DNA of 34,429 nucleotides, taken from NCBI GenBank assembly GCA_937958345.1, contig CALGNW010000103.1, positions 1 through 34,429 on the forward strand, read 5' to 3'. Shown here piece by piece: positions 1 to 6,849 of this stretch (position 1 is its first letter; every line of letters starts with the position of its first letter). Below the pieces are notes generated by a model, which was not told the DNA's origin, searched no databases, and was given only the letters and a program-made list of their open reading frames with translations. The position numbers and the translations under genes were made by a program. This DNA is from an uncultured Neomegalonema sp. (GTDB taxonomy: Bacteria > Pseudomonadota > Alphaproteobacteria > Rhodobacterales > Rhodobacteraceae).

Positions 1-413
1 TGGAACGCCATTTTATCGAGTTCCTGCAGCAGATCGTTCGGAAACTCGATATCGGCCTTGTCCACCTCGTCGATCAACAGCACGAGGCGCTCGTCCGCCG
101 TGAAGGCTTCCCACAGCTTGCCGGGGCGGATGTAGTTTTTCACGTCATGGACGCGTTCGTCGCCCAACTGACTGTCGCGCAACCGCGAAACGGCATCGTA
201 TTCATAAAGGCCCTGCTGCGCCTTCGTGGTCGATTTCACATGCCATTCGATCAGTTTCAGCCCCAGCGATCCGGCGATTTGCTTGGCCAGTTCTGTCTTG
301 CCCGTCCCCGGCTCGCCCTTCACCAACAGCGGGCGCTGCAGGGTAATCGCCGCGTTAACGGCGGTGGTCAGGTCTTTTTCGGCGATATAATCGGCAGTGC
401 CTTCAAAGCGCAT
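1..413 (-). CDS. MoxR-type AAA+ ATPase, 3' end beyond the window
   Basis: The reverse strand reads without a stop from an ATG at 413 to the window edge, giving the first 137 residues. A Walker A motif GEPGTGKT lies at residues 33-40 and a Walker B motif LLIDEVD at about 112-118, in the spacing of MoxR/AAA_5 ATPases. These proteins act as chaperone-like ATPases, usually with a von Willebrand factor A-domain partner, in metal insertion or assembly of enzyme complexes. The partner gene, if present, would lie off the left edge. An AGGAGAG ribosome site sits seven bases before the ATG. The gene is divergent from the quinone oxidoreductase at 529, leaving a 115-bp shared upstream region. The client is unknown. 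Confidence 0.9.
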   Translation of the reverse strand, partial: MRFEGTADYIAEKDLTTAVNAAITLQRPLLVKGEPGTGKTELAKQIAGSLGLKLIEWHVKSTTKAQQGLYEYDAVSRLRDSQLGDERVHDVKNYIRPGKLWEAFTADERLVLLIDEVDKADIEFPNDLLQELDKMAF

Positions 414-528
414 CGGTCTCTCCTGAATTTGCCCACGGAATAAAGCATCCCGCCGCTTCCGTCACCCTTCCGCTTGACCTTGGCGGCGGTTAGTCCTTCT
501 TTCCCGTGAAGCAGAGGGAGAATCGACC

Positions 529-1503
529 ATGCGCGCGATTGAAATACCGGAACCCGGCGGACCGGACGCCTTGAAATTATGCGAACGGCCCATGCCCGAG
601 CCGGGTCCGCAGGAAGTGCTGATCAAGGTCGTTGCCGCAGGGGTAAACCGCCCCGACGCGATGCAGCGAGAGGGTCATTATCCGCCGCCACCCGGCGCGT
701 CCGATATCCCCGGCCTCGAAGTTTCGGGCGTCATCGAGGCCATCGGATCGGACGTCACCCGCTGGGATGTGGGCGAAAAGGTCTGCGCGCTGTTGTCGGG
801 CGGCGGGTATGCCGAATACGCGCTCGCGCACGAACAATGCGTCCTGCAAGCCCCCGACGGTCTGCCGCTTGAACACGCGGCAGCCATCCCCGAGACGTTT
901 TTCACAGTCTGGACGAATGTTTTCGAACGGTCAGACCTTGGCGACGGTTCGGTCTTTCTGGTGCATGGCGGGACCAGCGGTATTGGGACGACAGCAATCC
1001 AGCTCGCCCGAGAATTCGGCGCGACGATCTTTGCCACCGCCGGTTCAGATGAAAAATGCCGCGCCTGCGAGGCCCTCGGTGCTGAACGGGGCATCAATTA
1101 CCGCGAAGAGGATTATGTCGAGGTCGTGAAAGAGGCCACGGGCGGCAAGGGTGCAGATGTGATCCTCGATATGATCGGCGGCGATTATATCGCCCGTAAT
1201 ATCAAGGTTGCCGCAAAGCATGGCCGCATCGTCAATATCGCCTTTCAAAAGGGCGCGAAGGTCGAACTGAACATGCTTCCGGTGATGCTCAAACGTCTGA
1301 CGCTGACCGGCTCGACTCTGCGAATCCGCTCGCCCGAAGAAAAAGGCGAGATCGCAAACGCGCTGCTGCGCTTCGTCTGGCCGATGATCACGAACGGCCA
1401 AGTGAAACCGATTATGGATCAGAGTTTCGGCTTGGAGGACGCGGCGGCGGCGCATGCGCGGCTTGAAACCGACCATATCGGCAAAATCATCCTGACGATG
1501 TAA
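529..1503 (+). CDS. NAD(P)H quinone oxidoreductase, PIG3/zeta-crystallin type (MDR superfamily)
   Basis: The 324-residue length and the motif order fit the zinc-free quinone oxidoreductase branch of medium-chain dehydrogenases. The N-terminal catalytic fold contains AAGVNRPDAMQREG (about residues 36-49) and PGLEVSG, typical of the PIG3 subgroup. The Rossmann part carries HGGTSGIGTTAIQLA at about 146-160, which binds NADPH. No catalytic zinc cysteines are evident. The family reduces quinones or enones in the cytoplasm with NAD(P)H, often as detoxification. The start is ATG 529, preceded by a GAGGGAG ribosome site. It appears monocistronic. The next gene converges on it after 51 bp that hold only a weak GGCGCGC/GCGCGCC inverted repeat. 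The physiological substrate cannot be told from sequence. Confidence 0.93.
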   Translation: MRAIEIPEPGGPDALKLCERPMPEPGPQEVLIKVVAAGVNRPDAMQREGHYPPPPGASDIPGLEVSGVIEAIGSDVTRWDVGEKVCALLSGGGYAEYALAHEQCVLQAPDGLPLEHAAAIPETFFTVWTNVFERSDLGDGSVFLVHGGTSGIGTTAIQLAREFGATIFATAGSDEKCRACEALGAERGINYREEDYVEVVKEATGGKGADVILDMIGGDYIARNIKVAAKHGRIVNIAFQKGAKVELNMLPVMLKRLTLTGSTLRIRSPEEKGEIANALLRFVWPMITNGQVKPIMDQSFGLEDAAAAHARLETDHIGKIILTM

Positions 1504-1554
1504 GGCGGTTTGGCGCGCTTTTGATTTTCATGCAATGGCGCGCCCCGCAGTCCC

Positions 1555-2247
1555 TCAGGTCTGCGTGACTTGCAGCAATTCTTCGCGCTTGTTGATGTGG
1601 TAAAACCCGTCAACGCGCGCGATCAGACCCGCGCGTTTCCACTGGTTGAGAACCCGGCTGACGTTCTCGCGGCTGGCGCCGATCATCGCCCCCAGCTCTG
1701 ATTGGGTCAGCTTGTACTCAATCCGCACAGCGCCGGACACCATTTCGCGCCCGAAGCCGTCAGACAGCCGGATCATGGCCTGTGCTAACTGACCGGGCAG
1801 CGCGAGAAAGTCGCGTGCGGCCAGAGAATCGTTCGTTGCCCGCAGGCGTCCGGCCATCATGGTCAGCATATGCCGGTAAATCGCGGGGTTCTCATCCGCA
1901 TAATCAAAGAATGCCTTGCGCGAGCAGAACATTACTTTCGTCGGCTTCAGGGCGGTAATCGTAGCCGAGCGCGGAAATTCATCGAAGATCGCCATTTCCC
2001 CGATGACTTCGCCCTCGCTGAACAGGGCAATCAGTTGTTGCATGCCCGCCGGTGACAGACGCGTGGCCTTCAGGCCGCCGACCTCGACGGCATAAAACCC
2101 GTCTGCGTCGTCCCCCTCGGAAAACAGAACATCATTAGGGTCGAGCTGGATGGATCGGGCGCGTTTACCCAGCGCCTCGGGCGCATCCTGCGGCGCGCCC
2201 GTGAACATACGTGTTCTGGCAAAGACTTCTGCGGCGTCTGAACGCAA
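1555..2247 (-). CDS. Crp/Fnr-family transcriptional regulator, CRP-like
   Basis: The protein has 230 residues. An N-terminal cyclic-nucleotide-binding beta-roll carries the phosphate-binding cassette GEMAIFDEFPRSA (E84, R93, S94), matching the cAMP-contact positions of E. coli CRP. A C-terminal winged helix has the recognition helix SRENVSRVL at 192-200. Its R193, E194 and R198 align with CRP R180, E181 and R185, which read TGTGA half-sites. There is no N-terminal cysteine cluster, so it is not an Fe-S FNR. The frame opens with TTG at 2247, and an ATG at 2208 is an alternative start that would remove the first 13 residues. A perfect TGTGA-N6-TCACA palindrome lies 60 bp upstream, suggesting autoregulation. 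Ligand and regulon are inferred. Confidence 0.9.
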   Translation of the reverse strand: MRSDAAEVFARTRMFTGAPQDAPEALGKRARSIQLDPNDVLFSEGDDADGFYAVEVGGLKATRLSPAGMQQLIALFSEGEVIGEMAIFDEFPRSATITALKPTKVMFCSRKAFFDYADENPAIYRHMLTMMAGRLRATNDSLAARDFLALPGQLAQAMIRLSDGFGREMVSGAVRIEYKLTQSELGAMIGASRENVSRVLNQWKRAGLIARVDGFYHINKREELLQVTQT

Positions 2248-2307
2248 AGCTAGTACCCCACTCGAATCGCCCTATGAGGGTACATCAAAAGCGATGAAAC
2301 GCGTAAA

Positions 2308-2323
2308 TGTGATTTTGATCACA
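2308..2323. promoter_or_regulatory. CRP-type operator, perfect TGTGA-N6-TCACA palindrome
   Basis: The sequence TGTGATTTTGATCACA matches the CRP consensus in all ten fixed positions and is flanked by AAA. Its centre at 2315.5 is 68 bp before the TTG start of the Crp-family gene on the minus strand. The regulator keeps the three side chains that read TGTGA, so site and protein fit each other. Either direction of transcription could be controlled, since a plus-strand terminator-like hairpin follows at 2452. Confidence 0.72.
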
Positions 2324-2451
2324 GTCTTTGCGACGCTCCCGTGACACATTTATCCGGTCGGATTTGCTGGGATGCTGGGGAGCGAGGGGCCTGGCGAATC
2401 CGCACTTTGTAGCCAAAAAGCGTAGTGTAATGTTGCTGTTTGCGACGGCTT

Positions 2452-2471
2452 AACCCCCGAAAGGGGGTTTT
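2452..2471. terminator. Hairpin terminator in the gap between the Sel1 and Crp-family genes
   Basis: AACCCCC (2452-2458) pairs with GGGGGTT (2463-2469) around a GAAA tetraloop. On the plus strand the stem runs into TTTTG followed by TCGTTCTT. On the minus strand it ends in TTAAG, a much weaker tract. It may end the minus-strand rlmN/Sel1 message that stops at 2504, or a short plus-strand transcript (see findings). Confidence 0.6.
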
Positions 2472-2503
2472 GTCGTTCTTGGCTGGGGTCTGGGATCAGG
2501 GCG

Positions 2504-4114
2504 TTATTTGCCGATCTCGTTTCGCAGATCCGCGAGGCGCTTTTCGGCAAGATTGAACGCCGCGTCGTCTTCGGCGGCCATGCTTGCGCTTACCTTTTCA
2601 AGCATGACGCCTGCTTCTTTGTGATTCTGCTCAACTGCTAGGGTCAGCCAGGCATGGGCCTCGGCCAGATCGACCTCCGTGCCGTCTCCGGCGGCGTAAA
2701 GCAGGGCGACGCGGTATTGCGCGTCCGATTCGCCCTGTGTTGCCGCCCTTCGGAACCAGCGGAGCGCCTCGGCATCATCTTCCATAACGCCCTCGCCCGA
2801 CTCCAGCTTGAGCGCAAGGTTATACTGGCCGAGCATATGACCGGCTTCCGCGGCTCGGCGGTACCATTTTACAGCGGCCTTATCATTTTCGGGCAGACCG
2901 GCTCCGGCGTCGAAGAAATAGCCAAGATTGTTCTGCGCTAGCGCACTGCCCGAGGCCGCCGCCGCAAGATACCAGCGGATCGCCTTGCGTAAATCGGTCT
3001 CGACGCCTTTTTCGAACTGGTACATCAGCGCGAGGTTCAACTGCGCATCGCCGTCGCCCTGTTCTGCGGCCTTTGTGTACCAAGTGATTGCCTTAGCCGG
3101 GTCAGAGGCCGCGCCCTCGCCATGCTCGTACATCCACCCCAGGTTGAACTGAGCGCGTTTATGGCCCTGCTCGGCGGCCCTTGCGTACCACAGGATCGCG
3201 GCCTCGTTGTCCTCGGCTGTGCCGTCGCCGCTGTCATAGGCCCAACCCAGCGCGAATTGTGCGTCGGTGTTGCCTTGCTCGGCGGCCTTCCTGAACCATT
3301 CCAGTGCCTTGGCGGGGTCTTTTCCGGGACCGCCCTCGGTTCCTGATTTATACCGGCGGGCAATATTATCCTGTGCCTCGGCATCGCCTTGCTCGGCGGC
3401 CTTGGTGTACCAGTGCAGCGCCTCGGCCTGATCCTGTTCGACGCCCTCACCGATCGCATACATGACGCCGAGATTGTTTTGCGCTTCCTTCAAGCCCGCT
3501 TCGGCGGCCTCGGTATACCAGCGCACGGCCTGCTCGTTGTCTTCGCCAACGCCTTGCCCCTCGTCGTATTTCAGCGCGACCGCGTATTGCGCGTCGGGGT
3601 CGCCGCCGAGGGCCGCGCGCAGATACCATGCAAAGGCCGTCTTATCGTCTTCGGGCAGACCAATACCCTTGTCGAATTTATAGGCAAGATTGTATTGCGC
3701 GTCGGCGTGATCCTGCGACGCGGCGGAGAAATACCAGCGGATCGCCTCAAGATGATCCTGCTCGACGCCGACGCCTTTTTCGTACATCCAGCCGATGTTG
3801 AACTGCGCGTAGATATAGCCCTGAAGCGCCGATTTCTCGTACCACTGTGCGGCAAGTGCGTTGTCCTCCTCGACACCCAATCCTTTGTCATAGGCCCACG
3901 CCAGCTCGAATTGTGCGACGCGGTCGCCGTTTTCGGCATCGTAGTGCAGCAGCAGCGAAAAGGGCCGGTCCTTTCCGGCGGGCTGTTGACCGATCAGCGC
4001 GCCGCGTGCGCTATCGGATGCGAATTCATGCGCAATCGTGTCGCGCCCGCCGCGTTCGGCAAAGGCTGACGATGCAAGCATCAAGAGCGCAGAAGAAGCC
4101 AGCAGCCTGAGCAT
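2504..4114 (-). CDS. Exported Sel1-repeat protein with 12 repeats
   Basis: The 536-residue protein begins with a clear Sec signal peptide (MLRLLASSALLMLASSAFA) and then carries twelve consecutive Sel1/TPR-like repeats of about 36 residues. Each has the AQ-x-x-LG-x-x-Y-x-x-G-x-G core and an A-x-x-WY-x-x-AA-x-x-G second helix. Repeat 6 has a two-residue insertion near the glycine turn. A short charged C-terminal helix follows. Sel1 arrays form alpha-solenoids that bind partner proteins; in bacteria they are often periplasmic and occur in envelope, exopolysaccharide or host-interaction roles. The ATG at 4114 lies six bases after the rlmN stop, and rlmN's last codons supply a GGAGG, so the two are probably translationally coupled. 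The binding partner is unknown. Confidence 0.9.
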   Translation of the reverse strand: MLRLLASSALLMLASSAFAERGGRDTIAHEFASDSARGALIGQQPAGKDRPFSLLLHYDAENGDRVAQFELAWAYDKGLGVEEDNALAAQWYEKSALQGYIYAQFNIGWMYEKGVGVEQDHLEAIRWYFSAASQDHADAQYNLAYKFDKGIGLPEDDKTAFAWYLRAALGGDPDAQYAVALKYDEGQGVGEDNEQAVRWYTEAAEAGLKEAQNNLGVMYAIGEGVEQDQAEALHWYTKAAEQGDAEAQDNIARRYKSGTEGGPGKDPAKALEWFRKAAEQGNTDAQFALGWAYDSGDGTAEDNEAAILWYARAAEQGHKRAQFNLGWMYEHGEGAASDPAKAITWYTKAAEQGDGDAQLNLALMYQFEKGVETDLRKAIRWYLAAAASGSALAQNNLGYFFDAGAGLPENDKAAVKWYRRAAEAGHMLGQYNLALKLESGEGVMEDDAEALRWFRRAATQGESDAQYRVALLYAAGDGTEVDLAEAHAWLTLAVEQNHKEAGVMLEKVSASMAAEDDAAFNLAEKRLADLRNEIGK

Positions 4115-4120
4115 CGAGAC

Positions 4121-5302
4121 CTAGTTAACCTCCGACGGGCGGGCCTTGCGGGCGCGTTCGGTGGCGCTTTTCAACTGGCCGCAGGCGGCCATAATGTCCT
4201 GTCCGCGCGGCGTGCGAACCGGCGACGCATACCCCGCGCGGTTGACGATCTCGGCAAAGGCTTCGATCCGGTCCCAGCTAGACCGCTTATAGGGCGCGCC
4301 GGGCCACGGGTTGAACGGGATCAGATTGATCTTTGCGGGGATACCCTCGATCAGTTTGACCAGACGCCGCGCGTCGGCATCCGTGTCATTAACACCGTCC
4401 AGCATCACGTATTCAAAGGTAATGCGCTCGGAGTTCGACAGCTTGGGGTATTCGCGGCACGCCTGCATCAGCGTCTCGACATTCCATTTCTTGTTGATCG
4501 GAACCAGCGTATCCCGAACCGCATCCGTCGTTCCGTGCAGAGAAATCGCAAGCATGGTCCCGATCTCGTCCCCTGCCCGCGTGATCAGTGGCACGACACC
4601 GGATGTAGACAGCGTAATGCGCCGGCGTGACAGGCTGATTCCCTCGCCGTCCATCGCAATCTTCATCGCATCGCGAACGGCATCGAAATTATACAGCGGC
4701 TCGCCCATGCCCATCAGGACGATGTTGGACAGCAGGCGCTTTGCCCCGACATTGGTGTCGCCTTCTTCAGGCCATTCGCCCAGATCGTCGCGGCAGACCA
4801 TAATTTGTCCGACAATCTCTCCGGCGGTCAGATTGCGGACCAGATTCTGGGTTCCGGTATGGCAGAACGAGCATGTCAGGGTACAGCCGACCTGGCTGGA
4901 AACGCACAGCGTTCCGCGATCTTCCTCGGGAATATAGACCGCCTCGACCTCGTGCCCGCCCTCGATCCGCAACAGATATTTGCGCGTGCCGTCCTTCGAT
5001 ACCTGACGGGTCACAATCTCTGGACGTCCGATCTGAAAGTGTTCGGCGAGCGATGCGCGCAGGTCTTTTGACAGGTTTGACATCGCGTCAAAGTCCTGCA
5101 CCCCGCGCTGGTAGAGCCATGCCCAGACCTGCCGTTCCCGCATTTTCGCCTGACGCCCGGGAACACCGGCCTGAACCAGAGCGGCTCCCAGCGCCTCGCG
5201 CGTCATCCCGATCAGACTGGGCAGGCCGCCGGACGCCTTGCGCGGCAGGGCGAGCAGGTCGGGCGTCAGAGCCGTGTTCTTTGCGGCGAGCGGGGCGGTC
5301 AT
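4121..5302 (-). CDS. rlmN: Dual-specificity RNA methyltransferase RlmN
   Basis: This radical-SAM enzyme methylates C2 of A2503 in 23S rRNA and A37 of some tRNAs. The radical SAM triad C140-x3-C144-x2-C147 (CTLTCSFCHTG) binds the 4Fe-4S cluster. The second catalytic cysteine is C374 in the AACGQL motif near the C terminus, and the glycine-rich GMGEPLYNF motif contacts SAM. At 393 residues it is the usual length for alphaproteobacterial RlmN. The start is ATG 5302. A terminator at 5397-5424 separates it from the upstream IalB-like gene, so it probably has its own promoter in 5303-5396. The Sel1-repeat gene follows six bases downstream on the same message. Confidence 0.97.
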   Translation of the reverse strand: MTAPLAAKNTALTPDLLALPRKASGGLPSLIGMTREALGAALVQAGVPGRQAKMRERQVWAWLYQRGVQDFDAMSNLSKDLRASLAEHFQIGRPEIVTRQVSKDGTRKYLLRIEGGHEVEAVYIPEEDRGTLCVSSQVGCTLTCSFCHTGTQNLVRNLTAGEIVGQIMVCRDDLGEWPEEGDTNVGAKRLLSNIVLMGMGEPLYNFDAVRDAMKIAMDGEGISLSRRRITLSTSGVVPLITRAGDEIGTMLAISLHGTTDAVRDTLVPINKKWNVETLMQACREYPKLSNSERITFEYVMLDGVNDTDADARRLVKLIEGIPAKINLIPFNPWPGAPYKRSSWDRIEAFAEIVNRAGYASPVRTPRGQDIMAACGQLKSATERARKARPSEVN

Positions 5303-5396
5303 TGCGTTTCCAGTATTATGGCATGCGCGGGGATGCGGCTTTGCGGCGGTTATATCGCAAGAGCGCCATAGGCCGCAAACCCTTCACCTGCAATGC

Positions 5397-5424
5397 AAAA
5401 AAGCCGCCCCTTTTCAGGGACGGC
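5397..5424 (-). terminator. Rho-independent terminator of the IalB-like gene
   Basis: On the minus strand GCCGTCCC pairs with GGGGCGGC around a TGAAAA loop (one mismatch in an eight-pair stem), followed by six T. It lies 28 bp past the stop at 5452 and before rlmN, so the two genes are separate transcription units. Confidence 0.88.
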
Positions 5425-5451
5425 CTGTCTAAATCAAAGAGATTTAACAGC

Positions 5452-5967
5452 TTAGCTGCAGGCTTTTTTCGCTGCGTTGTAAGCGGCGGTGAAGCCGAGC
5501 AGCGAAAAGCTGTCATTCGACCGCGACCCGGCGTCGGAATATCCAGAGACCGAAGCCTTCGCACCGGCCTTCATCGACTTAACCATCGCGGTCTCTTCGC
5601 GGCGGGTTTCCAGCCATGCGCCATCGGATGACGTGAAGAACGAATAGTTATCCGAGCCGATTTTCGCCTGCGCCGTGCGCTTTTCGTCGAACCCGTAGCC
5701 CGAGATAATGCTGATTTCATTTTCGATGCCGCGCGATGGCCACATCGACACCATCAGAAATACGTCGCCGCGGCTGTCGCCCGAATAGTCTGTGCTGATT
5801 GGCGCGGTTGCCGCCCAGCAAACTTTTCCGTCCGGCGCGTCAGCGGTGAATGCGCTCCAGTATTTGAAGGCGCCCAGTCGCGTTTGTTCCTGTGCCGATG
5901 CCGCAACGGGCGCGCAGACCGCGGCGGTCAGGGCGAGTGCGGCGACGGTTTGCGTCTTCCGAATCAT
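5452..5967 (-). CDS. Invasion-associated locus B (IalB) family secreted protein
   Basis: The ATG at 5967 has a well-placed AGGAGA site seven bases upstream. A second in-frame ATG at 5991 has no comparable site, so the 171-residue form is chosen. It starts with a Sec signal peptide (MIRKTQTVAALALTAAVCAP, cleavage after VAASA). The mature part has the IalB layout: an early F-x-x-W-x-A segment, a KVCW cysteine, a central ENEISIISGYGF block, then the repeated gamma-turn and GAW segment, and a final cysteine close to the C terminus that probably pairs with the first. The family was named in Bartonella, but it is widespread in free-living alphaproteobacteria, where its function is unknown. A terminator follows directly. 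Confidence 0.85.
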   Translation of the reverse strand: MIRKTQTVAALALTAAVCAPVAASAQEQTRLGAFKYWSAFTADAPDGKVCWAATAPISTDYSGDSRGDVFLMVSMWPSRGIENEISIISGYGFDEKRTAQAKIGSDNYSFFTSSDGAWLETRREETAMVKSMKAGAKASVSGYSDAGSRSNDSFSLLGFTAAYNAAKKACS

Positions 5968-6061
5968 GTGTTTTCTCCTAGAGATATTCATTGCCTGTCC
6001 AAGTCATCGCGCGCCGTTCTTATTTTTTCCCAAGCACGGTCGCGCGTATTCTGCTCGATTA

Positions 6062-6083
6062 ATGGTTAACGAAGCTTAACCAT
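6062..6083. promoter_or_regulatory. Palindrome of two TTAACCAT half-sites, CtrA-type
   Basis: ATGGTTAA (6062-6069) and TTAACCAT (6076-6083) face each other across the six bases CGAAGC. TTAACCAT is a described CtrA-associated octamer in Caulobacter, and TTAA-N7-TTAA is the longer CtrA motif. Here the TTAA spacing is six, so it is not an exact full site. The site is 95 bp before the IalB-like start and 265 bp before the Hpt start, and it could serve either. Confidence 0.5.
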
Positions 6084-6158
6084 GTTCATGGATTTAGCTT
6101 TGTTACCCAATATTTCACTCTACGCGCAAACTTAATCGACCGAAATAAGGCCATTCTG

Positions 6159-6171
6159 CGGAAGGGACGTT
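6159..6171 (+). repeat. Left arm of a 13-bp inverted repeat bracketing the Hpt gene
   Basis: CGGAAGGGACGTT here is the exact reverse complement of 6800-6812. It lies 177 bp before the Hpt start, while the partner arm lies 38 bp before cpaB. A shared binding site is one reading; pairing of the two arms in one transcript is another. Confidence 0.6.
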
Positions 6172-6347
6172 CACGAACAATTCGCGTGACTGAAAGTCGC
6201 TTGCATGGCCGGCTGGTCATTCATCCGCAGCGCGATCCGTTTTCGGAACTAATTTTACCGACAAAGGGGATTGCAGCACCCGTTTAAGCGGTTTCTTAAA
6301 ACTGTCCCGCTAGAAATACGGTTACTCGCCACTTTTTAAGGTTGGTT

Positions 6348-6746
6348 ATGGCCGTCGCTGCTGCTGCTCACAAAATTGAAAGTTCGGAGTTCTTCGACTC
6401 CGCTGTCATCGACAGTTTGTCGGGCATCATGTCCGAATCCGCGATCCGTGCGCTGCTTGTGGATATGGAGCGGGACGTTCGGTTGCGTCTCGACCGCTTG
6501 GCCGAACTCCATATCGCCAGCGGCTCGTTGCCGATGATTGCCCAGGACGCCCACGACCTGAAAAGCATGGGCGGAAACTTTGGTCTGATCCAAATGGCAG
6601 AGCGTGCAGGCGTCGTCGAACGTGCCGCACGCAGCGGCTGTGTCGATACTGTCCGCACGGGTATGTCGCCGCTGCTGTCCGTTGGCGGGCATTCGCTCAA
6701 TGCGCTGACCGCGCGTCCAGAATTTATCGGTGGAGGGGCACAGTGA
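6348..6746 (+). CDS. Histidine phosphotransfer (Hpt) domain protein at the head of the Tad operon
   Basis: The 132-residue protein is a single four-helix Hpt domain. The phospho-accepting histidine lies in AHDLKSMGGNFGL (about residue 67), matching the family motif H-x-L-K-[GS]-x-x-x-x-[FL]-G. It has no kinase, receiver or membrane segments, so it must relay phosphate between separate partners. ATG 6348 is preferred over the TTG at 6342 because an AAGG lies six bases ahead of it. It is too short and lacks the dimerisation and ATPase-like parts of ChpT. The first pilus gene follows after 103 bp on the same strand, with no terminator seen between. This suggests phosphorelay control of pilus assembly, which is inference. 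Confidence 0.85.
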   Translation: MAVAAAAHKIESSEFFDSAVIDSLSGIMSESAIRALLVDMERDVRLRLDRLAELHIASGSLPMIAQDAHDLKSMGGNFGLIQMAERAGVVERAARSGCVDTVRTGMSPLLSVGGHSLNALTARPEFIGGGAQ

Positions 6747-6799
6747 CCTGCACGCCTCCACATTCCCTGCAAAATGAAGGCCGACGTTCGCACTTTTCT

Positions 6800-6812
6800 A
6801 ACGTCCCTTCCG
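6800..6812 (-). repeat. Right arm of the 13-bp inverted repeat, upstream of cpaB
   Basis: AACGTCCCTTCCG is the exact reverse complement of 6159-6171. It sits in the 103-bp gap between the Hpt gene and cpaB, 38 bp before the cpaB start. Confidence 0.6.
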
Positions 6813-6849
6813 TAAAAATGTCCGAACCCGCTTCTAGAGGAGATGCGCC

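Larger units (their letters stand above)
5968..6347. other. 380-bp noncoding regulatory gap between the IalB-like gene and the Hpt/Tad operon
   Basis: No coding region is supported here. The stretch is more AT-rich than the flanking genes. It holds the TTAACCAT palindrome at 6062-6083, the upstream arm of the 13-bp inverted repeat at 6159-6171, a TCACG-N9-CGTGA repeat at 6171-6189, and two TTAA tetramers at 6284 and 6296. Promoters for both divergent genes should lie here, but no convincing -35/-10 pair was identified. Confidence 0.7.

Noticed and set aside
1512..1544. GGCGCGC/GCGCGCC inverted repeat as a terminator after the quinone oxidoreductase
   Set aside because: The loop is 19 bases and no T-run follows the stem on either strand, so termination is not supported.
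1555..2247. Oxygen-sensing FNR identity for the Crp-family regulator
   Set aside because: The N terminus has no cysteine cluster for an Fe-S centre, and the cyclic-nucleotide phosphate cassette is intact.
5579..5586. TTAACCAT octamer
   Set aside because: It lies inside the IalB-like coding sequence with no partner half-site; chance occurrence is likely.
6284..6299. TTAA-N8-TTAA as a CtrA full site upstream of the Hpt gene
   Set aside because: The spacing is eight bases, not the required seven, and there is no TTAAC or TTAACCAT context.
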